Assembly (NCBI GenBank): GCA_028711215.1 | Contig: JAQTSO010000006.1 | Span: 1 to 54,955 of the forward strand | Source of the DNA: Endomicrobiaceae bacterium | GTDB lineage: Bacteria > Elusimicrobiota > Endomicrobiia > Endomicrobiales > Endomicrobiaceae | Reading direction: 5' to 3' | Length of the DNA: 54,955 bases | Part shown: positions 16,509 through 25,606 of the stretch, in pieces | Position numbering within the stretch: position 1 is the first letter of the stretch | How the letters are laid out: the number at the start of each line of letters is the position of its first letter | The notes under the pieces: generated by a model | What the model was told of the DNA's origin: nothing | Databases searched by the model: none | Seen by the model: only the letters and a program-made list of their open reading frames with translations | Program-made: the position numbers and the translations under genes

Positions 16509-17600
16509 ATGATTCCGTTAGTTCATCCGATTTTTGGTAAAGAAGAGAAGAAAATTATCAACGAAGTAATTGATTCAAGAGTTGTTGCAAGCGGAAAATA
16601 CGTTGAACAATTTGAACAGCAATTTGCAAAGTTATCAAATGCAAAGTTTGGAGTAGCATGTTCAAACGGTACAACAGCTTTGCATGCGGCATTACTTGCC
16701 TGTGGAGTTAAAGCAGGAGATAAAGTTATAACAACACCGTTTACATTTATTGCTACTGCAAATTCAATTCTGTTCTGCGGTGCTAAACCGATATTTGCAG
16801 ATATTGACCCTGAGACTTATAATATTTGTCCGAAAAGCGTAGAAAAAATATTAAAAACACAAAAAGTAAAAGCAGTTGTATGTGTTCATTTATACGGGCT
16901 TGCAAGTGATATGGGAGCTTTACTTAAATTAAAGAAGAAATATAAATTTGCGTTAATTGAAGATGCATGTCAGGCACATTTGGCAGGATACAACGGAAAA
17001 ATTGTTGGTGCGATAGGTGATGCCAGTGCTTTTTCATTTTATGCCACAAAAAATATGACAACGGGTGAAGGCGGAATAATTTTAACAAACGATAAAAATA
17101 TTAATTCTCTTTCAAGACAATACATTAATCATGGCAGATCCGGTCATTCAACACATACAGTTTTAGGATATAACTACAGATTAACAAATATTTCTGCCGC
17201 TATGGGAATAGTACAGTGCAAGCAAATTCAAAAATGGACTAAACAAAGAATAAAAAATGCAAGTAAACTATCAAACGGATTGAAAAATTTAGATTTTATA
17301 CAGGTTCCTATTGTTCAAAAAGGATATACTCATGTTTTTCATCAGTATACTGTCAGAATTAAAAATGGTTTAAGAGATAGTTTTATGAAATATCTACAAG
17401 ATAACGGAATAGGATGCGGAGTTTATTATCCTGAAGTTATTTATAAACAACCGCTTTATAAAAATTTGGGATACAAAGGAATTTTGTGCCAGGAAGCTGA
17501 ACAAGCAGTAAAAGAAGTTTTATCATTGCCGGTACATCCTGCACTTTCAGATAAAGACATAAAATTTATTATAAATACAATAAAGGATTTTAAGAGTTAA
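16509..17600 (+). CDS. gnnB: DegT/DnrJ/EryC1-family sugar aminotransferase, probable GnnB
   Basis: This is a PLP-dependent aminotransferase acting on a nucleotide keto-sugar. The PLP-binding Lys is Lys181 in SFYATKNMTTGEGG, with EDACQAHLA carrying the Asp that contacts the cofactor ring. Its 363 residues suit the family. It follows the lipid A operon and is two bases from a Gfo/Idh/MocA oxidoreductase. In Acidithiobacillus and Leptospira the same pair, GnnA and GnnB, makes UDP-GlcNAc3N for lipid A. That context is the main basis for the name; a WbpE-type role in another amino sugar is possible. AGGAG precedes the ATG, and a TATATAATATAA block at 16436-16447 may hold the promoter -10. Confidence 0.68.
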   Translation: MIPLVHPIFGKEEKKIINEVIDSRVVASGKYVEQFEQQFAKLSNAKFGVACSNGTTALHAALLACGVKAGDKVITTPFTFIATANSILFCGAKPIFADIDPETYNICPKSVEKILKTQKVKAVVCVHLYGLASDMGALLKLKKKYKFALIEDACQAHLAGYNGKIVGAIGDASAFSFYATKNMTTGEGGIILTNDKNINSLSRQYINHGRSGHSTHTVLGYNYRLTNISAAMGIVQCKQIQKWTKQRIKNASKLSNGLKNLDFIQVPIVQKGYTHVFHQYTVRIKNGLRDSFMKYLQDNGIGCGVYYPEVIYKQPLYKNLGYKGILCQEAEQAVKEVLSLPVHPALSDKDIKFIINTIKDFKS

Positions 17601-17602
17601 AA

Positions 17603-18547
17603 ATGGATAAAATTAAAACGGCAGTCATAGGAGTCGGCTCATTAGGTCAGCACCATGCAAGAATATTATCACAACATGAAAATTCAGATTTGGTTGCTGT
17701 GGTTGATGCAAGCGAAGAAAGAGGGAAACAGATTGCAAATTCTTGGAAAACAGTTAATTTTACAAAACCGGAAGCTATTATAAATAAAGTTCAGGCAGTT
17801 GTAATAGCTGTTCCGACTCCTTATCATTACGACGTAGCAAAGAAATTTTTAAACGCAGGCGTTCATTGTTTAATTGAAAAACCGATTACTGTCGAAGTTG
17901 AGCATGCCGATGAATTAATTCAAATAGCACAAGATAAAAAATTGATTTTACAAGTAGGACATATTGAAAGATTTAATCCTGCTTTTACTGCAGCACAATC
18001 TTATATCGAAGAACCAAAATTTATAGAAGTTACACGTATAGGACCGTATGACCCCAGAATGAATCATATAGGAGTTATATTAGATTTAATGATTCATGAT
18101 TTGGATATTTTACTAAATATAGTAAAGTCCGAAGTTATATCTGTTGAAACATATGCCGCCAAAGTTGTATCCAATTATGAAGATATTGCAAAATCTAGAA
18201 TAAGATTTGAAAACGGATGTGTTGCTGATGTTTCTATAAGCAGGGTATCTATGGAGAAATCCAGAAAGATGGGAATATTTCAGAAAGACAGTTACGTTTC
18301 AGTTGATTATGCAGCTAAAATTGTAAAAATATATTCAAAGAGAAAAGATATTGCCGGATTAAAAACTTTGGAAGATGTTGAAATAATTCAACCTGAGGTT
18401 GCACCAAAAGAACCCCTGTTTTGTGAATTAGATCATTTTTTACAATGTATTAAGGAAAATAAGCAACCTATGGTAACCGGTGTGCAGGGAAGAAATGCGC
18501 TGAAACTGGCACATTATATACTTAACAATATAAAGTATTTAGACTAA
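17603..18547 (+). CDS. gnnA: Gfo/Idh/MocA-family oxidoreductase, probable GnnA
   Basis: This NAD(P)-dependent sugar dehydrogenase has an N-terminal Rossmann segment (AVIGVGSLGQHHARI, residues 7-21) and the family's EKPI motif with Lys93, then HIERFNPAF and a C-terminal alpha/beta substrate domain. At 314 residues it matches GnnA. GnnA oxidises the 3-hydroxyl of UDP-GlcNAc so that GnnB can aminate it. The pair follows lpxD, lpxC-fabZ, lpxA and lpxI; a gnnA gene also lies among lpx genes in Acidithiobacillus. I infer amide-linked acyl chains at both positions of lipid A. The exact substrate is not proven by sequence. Confidence 0.68.
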   Translation: MDKIKTAVIGVGSLGQHHARILSQHENSDLVAVVDASEERGKQIANSWKTVNFTKPEAIINKVQAVVIAVPTPYHYDVAKKFLNAGVHCLIEKPITVEVEHADELIQIAQDKKLILQVGHIERFNPAFTAAQSYIEEPKFIEVTRIGPYDPRMNHIGVILDLMIHDLDILLNIVKSEVISVETYAAKVVSNYEDIAKSRIRFENGCVADVSISRVSMEKSRKMGIFQKDSYVSVDYAAKIVKIYSKRKDIAGLKTLEDVEIIQPEVAPKEPLFCELDHFLQCIKENKQPMVTGVQGRNALKLAHYILNNIKYLD

Positions 18548-18566
18548 TAATATAAATTTTATTTTA

Positions 18567-18595
18567 TTGCAAAACTAATAGTTTTAATGTATACT
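18567..18595 (+). promoter_or_regulatory. promoter for the PorV-like/M6 protease pair
   Basis: TTGCAA (18567-18572), a 17-base spacer and TATACT (18590-18595), lying between gnnA and the PorV-like gene. No ribosome binding site is visible before the ATG at 18630. Confidence 0.5.
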
Positions 18596-18629
18596 TAAAA
18601 TGTATTAAAAATCAAAAATACAATAAAAC

Positions 18630-19526
18630 ATGAAAATAAAAATTCTATCTGTCTTTTTTCTACTTGCCTTTGTTAGTGTTAAACTACTAGCAGGTGGTGG
18701 CGTTGGTAGTACCGCTTTTCAAGTTTTAACGATACCAATGACCGCTTCGGATGCTGCCTTATCAAATACAAATATATCAAGCATTGCATCAGCTACATCA
18801 AACCCGTCAGTAATCCCGTTTTCTCCATATTCTCTTATTGTAACACATGCCGTTCATATTGAAAATACAGGATATAGCGTCGCATGTTTTAATGTGCCGA
18901 TTAATAAAAATTCCGGTATAGGGGTATCGATTGTATATTTTGATTTGGGCAGTTTAACAAGAATGTCAGAAACAGGCGTTGAACAAGGTACTTTCGGGGC
19001 AAGTGATAAGGTTGTGAGTTTATCATACGGTTTAAAAGTAAATCAAACAATTTCTGCAGGCGTTTCCGTAAAATATTTACAACAGGAAATAGATACTGTT
19101 TCCTACAGCGCATTTGCCGGTTCGTTAAGCGGAATATATTTTATAAATGAAACTTTTTATTTTGGTTCCGGTTTAAATAATTTCGGATCTCAAGTTAACG
19201 GTTTTAATTTGCCGACTAATTTTTATTTCTCGGTTATCGGTAATGTATCTGACGCATCATCGGTTATAGCACAGTTTGACAGTTATTATAATGATGATAT
19301 CAGCGATTTTAAATTGGCTGCCGAAACAAAATTTGAAAATTTGAAATTCAGAATAGGATATAAGTTTCCTTTAATTAAAAATGAAGTTGATAATACGACA
19401 GAATTTATATCAAATTTAACGGCCGGATTAGGTTTGGATTTTGATTTTTTATCTGTAGATTATGCATGGTTGCCTAAGGGAGATGTCGGGACAACCCATA
19501 TGTTTACTTTAGTCGTTAAATTCTAA
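18630..19526 (+). CDS. PorV/PorQ-family outer-membrane protein
   Basis: A signal peptide (MKIKILSVFFLLAFVSVKLLA) is followed by GGGVGSTAFQVLTIPMTASDAALSNT and TSNPSVIPF, the PorV/PorQ signature region (mature N-terminus with A.AALG.T and a NPA-like turn). Repeated beta-strand segments such as GIGVSIVYFDLG and VSLSYGLKVNQTISAGVSVKYL follow, and the chain ends VVKF. At 298 residues it is short for PorV and closer to PorQ. It precedes by 15 bases a protease with a sorting-type C-terminal domain, so the two are probably co-transcribed and functionally paired. Its role in cargo export is inference. Confidence 0.72.
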   Translation: MKIKILSVFFLLAFVSVKLLAGGGVGSTAFQVLTIPMTASDAALSNTNISSIASATSNPSVIPFSPYSLIVTHAVHIENTGYSVACFNVPINKNSGIGVSIVYFDLGSLTRMSETGVEQGTFGASDKVVSLSYGLKVNQTISAGVSVKYLQQEIDTVSYSAFAGSLSGIYFINETFYFGSGLNNFGSQVNGFNLPTNFYFSVIGNVSDASSVIAQFDSYYNDDISDFKLAAETKFENLKFRIGYKFPLIKNEVDNTTEFISNLTAGLGLDFDFLSVDYAWLPKGDVGTTHMFTLVVKF

Positions 19527-19541
19527 AATGGTGCAATTACT

Positions 19542-22106
19542 ATGAAAAAAATTAAAAATATTTGTTTTTACCTTTTGGTTTTGTTTGTTTTAATTTATGC
19601 ATCGGGTGTTTCTTTTGCAGTTATTGCAAATCCGCAGTTTATAGAGACTTCCCAGCCTGACGGTTCTAAAATTCAAATACGGTTAAAAGGTGATGAATTT
19701 TATCATTGGAATGAAGATGTTGCAGGCTATACGGTTTTAAAAGACAATCAAAGCAAATATTGGGTTTATGCCGAACAGAACGCAGACGGAAGTTTAAAAC
19801 CGTCAGCTAATATTGTGGGTAAAAATTTTCCTGTTTCTGTTCAAAAATCTTTGAAAGATGAAACAAAATTGGCGAAAGCAAGACAAAAAAAAGTAATTTA
19901 TAAAACAAAATCCCAGCAACAAATAAATTCCGGCAATTCTTCAAATTATTCAAAGGCTCCATATATAACAGAACAATTAACTAAAACTAATTTAGTTATT
20001 TTAGTCCAATTTAATGATGTGAAATTTACAACAAATATTCCGTTTAAAACTTCAACGCAATCACAAATTATACAAGCATATAATAATTTATTTAATCAGA
20101 CCGGTTATTCTGTTGATGGGGCAAAAGGCTCTGTTTTTGATTTTTTCAAAGAAGCATCATACAATAAAATAAATATGCAATCAGTAATTACGACTATAGT
20201 TACGTTAGATAACGACTATAGTTATTATTATGAAAATAATATGGAACATGTACAAGAAATGATAACTGAAGCTTTGGCAAAACTTAAAGCTTCAGGTTTT
20301 AATTTTAAATCAGTATGGCCGACATCAAGTACTCCTGATAATTTTACAGTCGTTCATGCCGGAGGCGGAGCTGAATATTCGACAAATGCCGGCATATGGT
20401 CACATATGGGCTTTATACCTGACACAACAATTGACGGCATTACATTTTCAAGATATCATACAGTACCTGCAAGAAGAGGATTTGATTTATTTCCTGATAC
20501 GCAAGGTATCACAGTAATAGGCGTCATTTGCCATGAATCTATGCATTTTTTCGGTGTTCCTGATTTATATGATTACACATATACAAGCGCAGGAGTCGGG
20601 TCATTTTGTTTAATGGCCGGAGGCAGTTGGAATACATCGAGCGGACCTTCAGGAAATATGCCTGCACATCCAAGTGCATGGATAAAATATATTCTTGGCT
20701 GGATTAATCCTAAAACGCCTGTTACGGGCGTAAATGCTATTGCAACTTCAGGCACATCTCCTGAAGGTTTTTATATACTCCAAAGTCCTAATTTCAGTTC
20801 ATATGAATATTTTTTAGTAGAAAACAGGCAAGCCGTCGGATTTGATTATGCTTTGCCTGAATATAATGCAAAAAGAGGGCTTTTAATTTACCATGTAGAT
20901 GAATCCCGTTTTGATTTTAATGATCCTATGAATCCGCAAAAGAATAATAATGACAGAACTCATTATTTGGTAGCGTTAGAACAGGCAAGCGCCGGAACAT
21001 GGGATTGGAAGACATACAGTTTGGCGAATGATCCATATTATCAGGGCTCTTCGGAAGACTATTTTAGATCTGATACGGTTTCCACATTTAACGACACAAA
21101 CACATCGTCGCCTGACAGCAGAAGTTATTATCTTGATAATTCCGGAGAAAGGATTAATTCCGGGATACAGGTATCTGGAATTTCAAATAGCGGGACTAAT
21201 ATGTATTTTATATTTGGACAATATTCGCCGGATTATGATGCTTTTGTAGATTCTTTGTCAGATACAGGGCTTAGTTTTGTCAACAGGATTATGGGCTATC
21301 CTCAGAATACAACAAAAATTTTATTGAAAGAAAAATTAATAAGCGAATCTGAAAAAACAAGGCTTAGTCAATATTTCTTGCCTACAGTGCAAGGCGCCAA
21401 TAATGCAGGTTTAATGGGGACTATGTATTCCGATTACCAAAGCGGAAGTGTTTGCGGTATTCCAAACGGGTCAATGGGAATTGTTTCATCAACAAATGCC
21501 GGTTTAATAATCCAGCTGAATTATAATTTGACGGAAACAAGCCAAACTTATAAAACAGTCGGTAATATTACAGAAAACAATGAAAATCCTTTAGTGTCTA
21601 AAACATCTGTAAGCGGCACTTCAAATAAAAGATTTACAGGGACAGATGCAATTTTAGATATACAAAATGCTCTTGAAAATTATGGCTATCTGATGCCTAA
21701 TCTTTCAACTATGAGATCAAATCAATCATATAATATAGAAGAAGTTTATGAAACAACGGATGTGTCATCCAGAAAAGGATTAACTTATTTCCCCGGAGAA
21801 CAATCTGTAACATTTACGGACTTGGCAAATGTAGTTTATTACCCGAATCCTGTAAGAAATTCAAAGCTGTCAATAATTAATTTGCCGTCTAACCAGCAAA
21901 ATTTAAGTATTCAGTTTTTCACAGTTTCAGGTCAATTGATTAAAATGTTTTCTGTCGGTGATACAACATTAATGGGCAGCGGAAGCAGAATGCTTGAATG
22001 GGATTGTAAAAATAAATCAGGTAGTGACGTTGCACAGGGAGTTTACTTCATGATGATAAGAACAGATTCGGATAAATTGATTAAAAAGATAGCCGTTATA
22101 AGATGA
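19542..22106 (+). CDS. secreted M6-family metalloprotease with sorting-type C-terminal domain
   Basis: After a signal peptide (about 1-26) comes a propeptide-like region and then an M6 (immune inhibitor A-like) peptidase domain. The zinc site is HESMHFFGVPDLYD (His331, Glu332, His335; Asp341 as likely third ligand) with a Met-turn at SFCLMAGG. A segment of about residues 360-540 carries SPNFSSYEYFLVENRQ and GLLIYHVDE, also typical of M6 proteins. The last 90 residues start NVVYYPNPVRNSKL and end with a short basic tail (KLIKKIAVIR), the pattern of T9SS type A / FlgD-like Ig domains. It is 854 residues long and directly follows a PorV-like gene. Confidence 0.85.
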   Translation: MKKIKNICFYLLVLFVLIYASGVSFAVIANPQFIETSQPDGSKIQIRLKGDEFYHWNEDVAGYTVLKDNQSKYWVYAEQNADGSLKPSANIVGKNFPVSVQKSLKDETKLAKARQKKVIYKTKSQQQINSGNSSNYSKAPYITEQLTKTNLVILVQFNDVKFTTNIPFKTSTQSQIIQAYNNLFNQTGYSVDGAKGSVFDFFKEASYNKINMQSVITTIVTLDNDYSYYYENNMEHVQEMITEALAKLKASGFNFKSVWPTSSTPDNFTVVHAGGGAEYSTNAGIWSHMGFIPDTTIDGITFSRYHTVPARRGFDLFPDTQGITVIGVICHESMHFFGVPDLYDYTYTSAGVGSFCLMAGGSWNTSSGPSGNMPAHPSAWIKYILGWINPKTPVTGVNAIATSGTSPEGFYILQSPNFSSYEYFLVENRQAVGFDYALPEYNAKRGLLIYHVDESRFDFNDPMNPQKNNNDRTHYLVALEQASAGTWDWKTYSLANDPYYQGSSEDYFRSDTVSTFNDTNTSSPDSRSYYLDNSGERINSGIQVSGISNSGTNMYFIFGQYSPDYDAFVDSLSDTGLSFVNRIMGYPQNTTKILLKEKLISESEKTRLSQYFLPTVQGANNAGLMGTMYSDYQSGSVCGIPNGSMGIVSSTNAGLIIQLNYNLTETSQTYKTVGNITENNENPLVSKTSVSGTSNKRFTGTDAILDIQNALENYGYLMPNLSTMRSNQSYNIEEVYETTDVSSRKGLTYFPGEQSVTFTDLANVVYYPNPVRNSKLSIINLPSNQQNLSIQFFTVSGQLIKMFSVGDTTLMGSGSRMLEWDCKNKSGSDVAQGVYFMMIRTDSDKLIKKIAVIR

Positions 22107-22128
22107 ATTTGTTAAATCAAAAAAATAA

Positions 22129-22656
22129 TTAAATTTTTGTTACGGTGTCATTGAACTTTGTTAAAGTAATTTTTAGCAAAGTTTTTATTTGTTTTTTGTA
22201 TATGGGATGAATCAGATTCGGCGATATTTCATTAAGAGGTTGTAAAATAAAGAGACGATTTTGAATTTCTTTATGCGGCACTGTCAGTTTTTTTTCTTTG
22301 ATAATTTTATTGCTATAAAACAAAATATCCATATCAATAATTCTTGGTCCCCACTTTACGGTTTTTACTCTTCCTAAATAATTTTCTATTTCTTTTATAC
22401 GGTTTAATAATTCTTTCGGGGTTAAATATGTTTTGAATTTACCGACCAGATTATAAAAATCTCTTTGTTCCGGACCTACAGGGGAAGTTTTGTAATATGA
22501 AGATATTTTAATTTGGTTAATATTATTTCTTGCTAATTCGGCTAAAGCTTTTTCTATATTTCTTTTTCTGTTATTTATATTGCTTCCAAAGGACAAATAA
22601 ACGGGATAATATTTTGATTTTGATACAGCTGATTTACTACTGAATTTATTGTTCAT
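22129..22656 (-). CDS. folK: 2-amino-4-hydroxy-6-hydroxymethyldihydropteridine pyrophosphokinase (HPPK)
   Basis: FolK transfers pyrophosphate from ATP to hydroxymethyl-dihydropterin in folate synthesis. The sequence shows YLSFGSNINNR near residue 21, a TSPVGPEQRDFYNLV segment, GPRIIDMDILFY (the HPPK signature with the Mg-binding Asp pair) and a VPHKEIQNRLFILQPL stretch. The N-terminal 17 residues before YPVYLSFGSN are an unusual basic, Ser/Lys-rich extension. It is the last gene of the leftward group but is separated from dapL by a terminator, so it may need its own promoter. Confidence 0.92.
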   Translation of the reverse strand: MNNKFSSKSAVSKSKYYPVYLSFGSNINNRKRNIEKALAELARNNINQIKISSYYKTSPVGPEQRDFYNLVGKFKTYLTPKELLNRIKEIENYLGRVKTVKWGPRIIDMDILFYSNKIIKEKKLTVPHKEIQNRLFILQPLNEISPNLIHPIYKKQIKTLLKITLTKFNDTVTKI

Positions 22657-22674
22657 TTTCGTTTATACTTCCAT

Positions 22675-22713
22675 AAAAAAATTACAATTGCATAATACAA
22701 TTGTAATTTTTTT
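22675..22713 (-). terminator. intrinsic terminator after the lysine operon
   Basis: ATTACAATTG (22681-22690) and CAATTGTAAT (22698-22707) form a perfect 10-bp stem around a 7-base loop, extended by A6 on one side and T6 on the other. It is symmetric and would work on either strand; gene order makes it the end of dapL transcription. Confidence 0.8.
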
Positions 22714-22730
22714 GTATGTTCATATATTTA

Positions 22731-23894
22731 TTACCATTTTAACTTAGAAATTCTTTCAAGCGCCTGTTTTATTCTTGGAATAGGTACCGTAAGAGCAAAT
22801 CTTACATATCCTTCACCTGAAACACCCATTCCGTTGCCCGGAGTACAAACTATCGCGCATTCATCAAGTAATTTTCCGACAACCTGAGCAGATGTATATC
22901 CTTTCGGTATTTTTGCCCAAACATAAAATGTTGCTTTTGGTTTTGTTATCTGCCAGCCTAGTTTTGATAATCCGTCGCAAAGAACGTCTCTTCTTTCTTT
23001 ATACATTTTTCTCATATATTCAACGCAATCCTGAGATGATGTTAATGCGCAGATACCTGCTTCCTGAACAGCCTGAAATGCTCCGGAATCATAATTGTCT
23101 TTAACTTTTGCAATACCGGCAACGATATCTTTATTCCCGCAAACCCAGGCAATTCTCCAGCCTGTCATATTGTATGTTTTGGATAAAGAATGAAATTCGA
23201 CTCCCACTTCTTTTGCGCCGGGTATTTCAAGAAAACTCATAGGTTTTTCTTCATAATACATTTCTGAATATGCATTATCATAAGCGACTATAATATTATT
23301 TTTTTTGGCAAAATCAACAAGTTTAACCAAGAATTCTCTAGGGGCAACGGCAGATGTCGGATTATTCGGGTAATTAATAAATATGATTTTAGCTTTTTTT
23401 AAAATATCCTGCGGAATAGCATCCAAATCAGGTAAAAAATTATTTTGTTCAAGTAACGGCATAAAGTACGGAACGCCGTCAGTAAAGATAGTTCCTGTAT
23501 TGTAAACGGGATAGCCCGGTTCCGGTATTAAAACAACGTCGCCCGGATTTATAAATCCCAAGTGTATATGACCTATGCCTTCTTTTGAACCTATTAAAGT
23601 ACAGACTTCGTCGGCCGGATTGAGTTCAACATTAAATCTTGATTTATACCAATCAGTTATAGCCGTTCTGAATGACAACATACCGGCCCCGAAAGGGTAT
23701 TGATGATTTGCAGATTTAGAAAGAGCTTCTTGTCCGGCTTTAATTATATGTTCAGGCGTAGGCATGTCAGGATCGCCGACTCCCAAAGCGATAATATCTG
23801 CTCCTCTTGCGATAGCTTCTTTTTTCTTCCTGTCGATTTCAATAAAAAGATAAGGCGGTAATTTTTTTAATTTATCATTGTACTTAATTCCCAT
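22731..23894 (-). CDS. dapL: LL-diaminopimelate aminotransferase DapL
   Basis: DapL converts tetrahydrodipicolinate directly to LL-diaminopimelate with glutamate as amino donor, bypassing the acylated DapD/DapC/DapE steps. This fold-type I PLP enzyme shows GVGDPDMPTPEHI, IGSKEGIGHI, NYPNNPTSAVA and the PLP Lys in HSLSKTYNMTGWR. The length of 387 residues agrees. The surrounding lysA, dapF, dapA and dapB genes and the absence of dapD/dapE genes in the cluster support DapL over a generic aspartate or alanine aminotransferase. GGGAG precedes the ATG. Confidence 0.9.
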   Translation of the reverse strand: MGIKYNDKLKKLPPYLFIEIDRKKKEAIARGADIIALGVGDPDMPTPEHIIKAGQEALSKSANHQYPFGAGMLSFRTAITDWYKSRFNVELNPADEVCTLIGSKEGIGHIHLGFINPGDVVLIPEPGYPVYNTGTIFTDGVPYFMPLLEQNNFLPDLDAIPQDILKKAKIIFINYPNNPTSAVAPREFLVKLVDFAKKNNIIVAYDNAYSEMYYEEKPMSFLEIPGAKEVGVEFHSLSKTYNMTGWRIAWVCGNKDIVAGIAKVKDNYDSGAFQAVQEAGICALTSSQDCVEYMRKMYKERRDVLCDGLSKLGWQITKPKATFYVWAKIPKGYTSAQVVGKLLDECAIVCTPGNGMGVSGEGYVRFALTVPIPRIKQALERISKLKW

Positions 23895-23922
23895 TTTTCG
23901 ATTCTCCCGTTGTTTTTGAATA

Positions 23923-24699
23923 TTATTTAAGATTCAGTACATCTCTCATATCATATAAACCTGCAGGTTTATTGTGGAGCCATTTGGCGGCTCTTAAAGC
24001 TCCCAAAGCAAGATTTTCTCTTGAACTTGCTTTATGAGAGATTTCTATTCTTTCACCGATGCCTGCAAAATAAATTGTATGTTCACCGACTACGTCTCCG
24101 CCTCTTACGGCATGAATTCCGATTTCTCCCTGTTTTCTGAGAGCATCTGCTCCGTGTCTTCCGTAAATTGCATTTTTATTTAAATCTTTCTGCATGCCTT
24201 TAGCAACAGCTTCTGCCAAACGCAGAGCTGTTCCCGAAGGGGAATCTTTCTTTTTATTATGATGGATTTCTACTATTTCAACATCATAGTTAGACATTTT
24301 TTCTGCCAGATTTTCAACTAATTCCAATAAAATATTTATGCCGGTTGACATATTCGGAGATGTGACTACAGGTATTTTCTTAGCCGCATTTTTTATAATT
24401 TGCATGTGCTCATCAGTTAATCCGGTTGTTCCGATTACCATTGAAGCGCCTTTATTTACGGCTATTTCCAAACATTTCATAGTGTTTACAGGTGCCGTAA
24501 AATCAACAAGAATATCTCCTTTGTTGACTATATTTTCCATCTGTGATGACTTTGTTATAGGCGGATTTCCTGTTCCGATTGCAGGGCTTGAGTCAATATC
24601 AACGGCACCGACAATCTTCATATCAGAGTCTGCTTTTGCCAACTGTGTGATTGATCTTCCCATTCTGCCGTCGGCACCGCAAATTATTATATTTGCCAT
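23923..24699 (-). CDS. dapB: 4-hydroxy-tetrahydrodipicolinate reductase DapB
   Basis: DapB reduces the DapA product to tetrahydrodipicolinate, the DapL substrate. Seen features are the nucleotide-binding GADGRMGRSI, the VDFTAP and GTTGLT motifs, SPNMSTGIN, and the catalytic EIHHNKKKDSPSGTAL stretch with its His pair and Lys. RGGDVVGEHTIYFAG and ISHKASSRENLALGAL complete the signature. The length is normal at 258 residues. An AAGGAG ribosome binding site lies before the ATG, 13 bases after the dapA stop. Confidence 0.95.
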   Translation of the reverse strand: MANIIICGADGRMGRSITQLAKADSDMKIVGAVDIDSSPAIGTGNPPITKSSQMENIVNKGDILVDFTAPVNTMKCLEIAVNKGASMVIGTTGLTDEHMQIIKNAAKKIPVVTSPNMSTGINILLELVENLAEKMSNYDVEIVEIHHNKKKDSPSGTALRLAEAVAKGMQKDLNKNAIYGRHGADALRKQGEIGIHAVRGGDVVGEHTIYFAGIGERIEISHKASSRENLALGALRAAKWLHNKPAGLYDMRDVLNLK

Positions 24700-24712
24700 A
24701 CGAACTCCTTTT

Positions 24713-25588
24713 TTACTTTATAAGACCGTAGTTTAATAAAGTTTTTCTTAAAATTTCTTTGTTTCCATCCGAAATAGGACACATCGGAAGTCTCAGATCT
24801 CCCGAACACAGTCCCATCATTTCCATTGCAGTCTTTACAGGTATAGGATTTGTTTCTATAAACATTGCTTTTACTATAGGAAAAAGTTTATAGTGCATTT
24901 TTTGAGCTGTTTGAAAATCGCCTTTTAAAACGGTATTTACAAGATCTGCAACTTCTTTCGGCATTATGTTTGATAATACTGATATAACTCCGACTCCTCC
25001 GATAGACATTAACGGCAATGTAAGAGAATCGTCGCCCGACAACAATGTAAGATCAGGTGATAAAACTTTTATTTGGGACATTTGGTCTAAGGAACCTGAA
25101 GCTTCTTTAACTGCTACTATATTTTTGCAGTCTTGTGCAAGTTTTGCAATTGTTTTAGGTTCAATGTTAACAGAAGTTCTTCCCTGTATGTTGTAAAGAA
25201 TAATAGGTATTTTAACGGCATTTGCAATTTCTCTATAGTGTAAATACAAACCCTGTTGAGTCGGTTTGTTGTAATATGGGGAAACAAGCAAAACTCCGTC
25301 ACAGCCTACTTCTTCGGCATGTTTTGAAAGTCTAATAGCTTCTGTTGTCGAGTTAGAACCTGTTCCTGCAAAAACTTTTAATTTGCCTTTTGCAAATTTT
25401 ACTGCAGCTTCAATAACCTCATCATGTTCCTGATGGGACAGTGTTGCAGATTCTCCTGTTGTTCCGCATGGGACAATGCCTGTAATGCCGGCTTCATATT
25501 GTAGTTTAATAAGTTTTTCAAAAGCATCAAAATCAACTTTTCCGTTTTTAAACGGTGTTACTATTGCTGTGTACGAACCTGAAAACAT
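24713..25588 (-). CDS. dapA: 4-hydroxy-tetrahydrodipicolinate synthase DapA
   Basis: DapA condenses pyruvate with aspartate semialdehyde, the first committed step to lysine and diaminopimelate. The Schiff-base Lys161 is in AVKEASGSLDQ, with GTTGESATL (residues 42-50) and YYNKPTQQGLY present. Tyr132 of the catalytic triad is in LYNIQGR, where a Pro is more common than Gln. Its 291 residues are normal for the family. Its ribosome binding site is AGGAG, and it is 18 bases after dapF in the same transcript. Confidence 0.96.
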   Translation of the reverse strand: MFSGSYTAIVTPFKNGKVDFDAFEKLIKLQYEAGITGIVPCGTTGESATLSHQEHDEVIEAAVKFAKGKLKVFAGTGSNSTTEAIRLSKHAEEVGCDGVLLVSPYYNKPTQQGLYLHYREIANAVKIPIILYNIQGRTSVNIEPKTIAKLAQDCKNIVAVKEASGSLDQMSQIKVLSPDLTLLSGDDSLTLPLMSIGGVGVISVLSNIMPKEVADLVNTVLKGDFQTAQKMHYKLFPIVKAMFIETNPIPVKTAMEMMGLCSGDLRLPMCPISDGNKEILRKTLLNYGLIK

Positions 25589-25606
25589 AAAATCTCCTAT
25601 TCTTTT

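Noticed and set aside
22657-22667. Leaderless promoter for folK (TATAAA five bases before the ATG)
   Set aside because: The only -35-like box (TTGTAA) is 14 bases from it and inside the terminator stem, so the support is too weak.
24338-24736. 132-codon plus-strand open frame over dapB and the dapA end
   Set aside because: It is antisense to well-supported dap genes and its product shows no recognisable domain.
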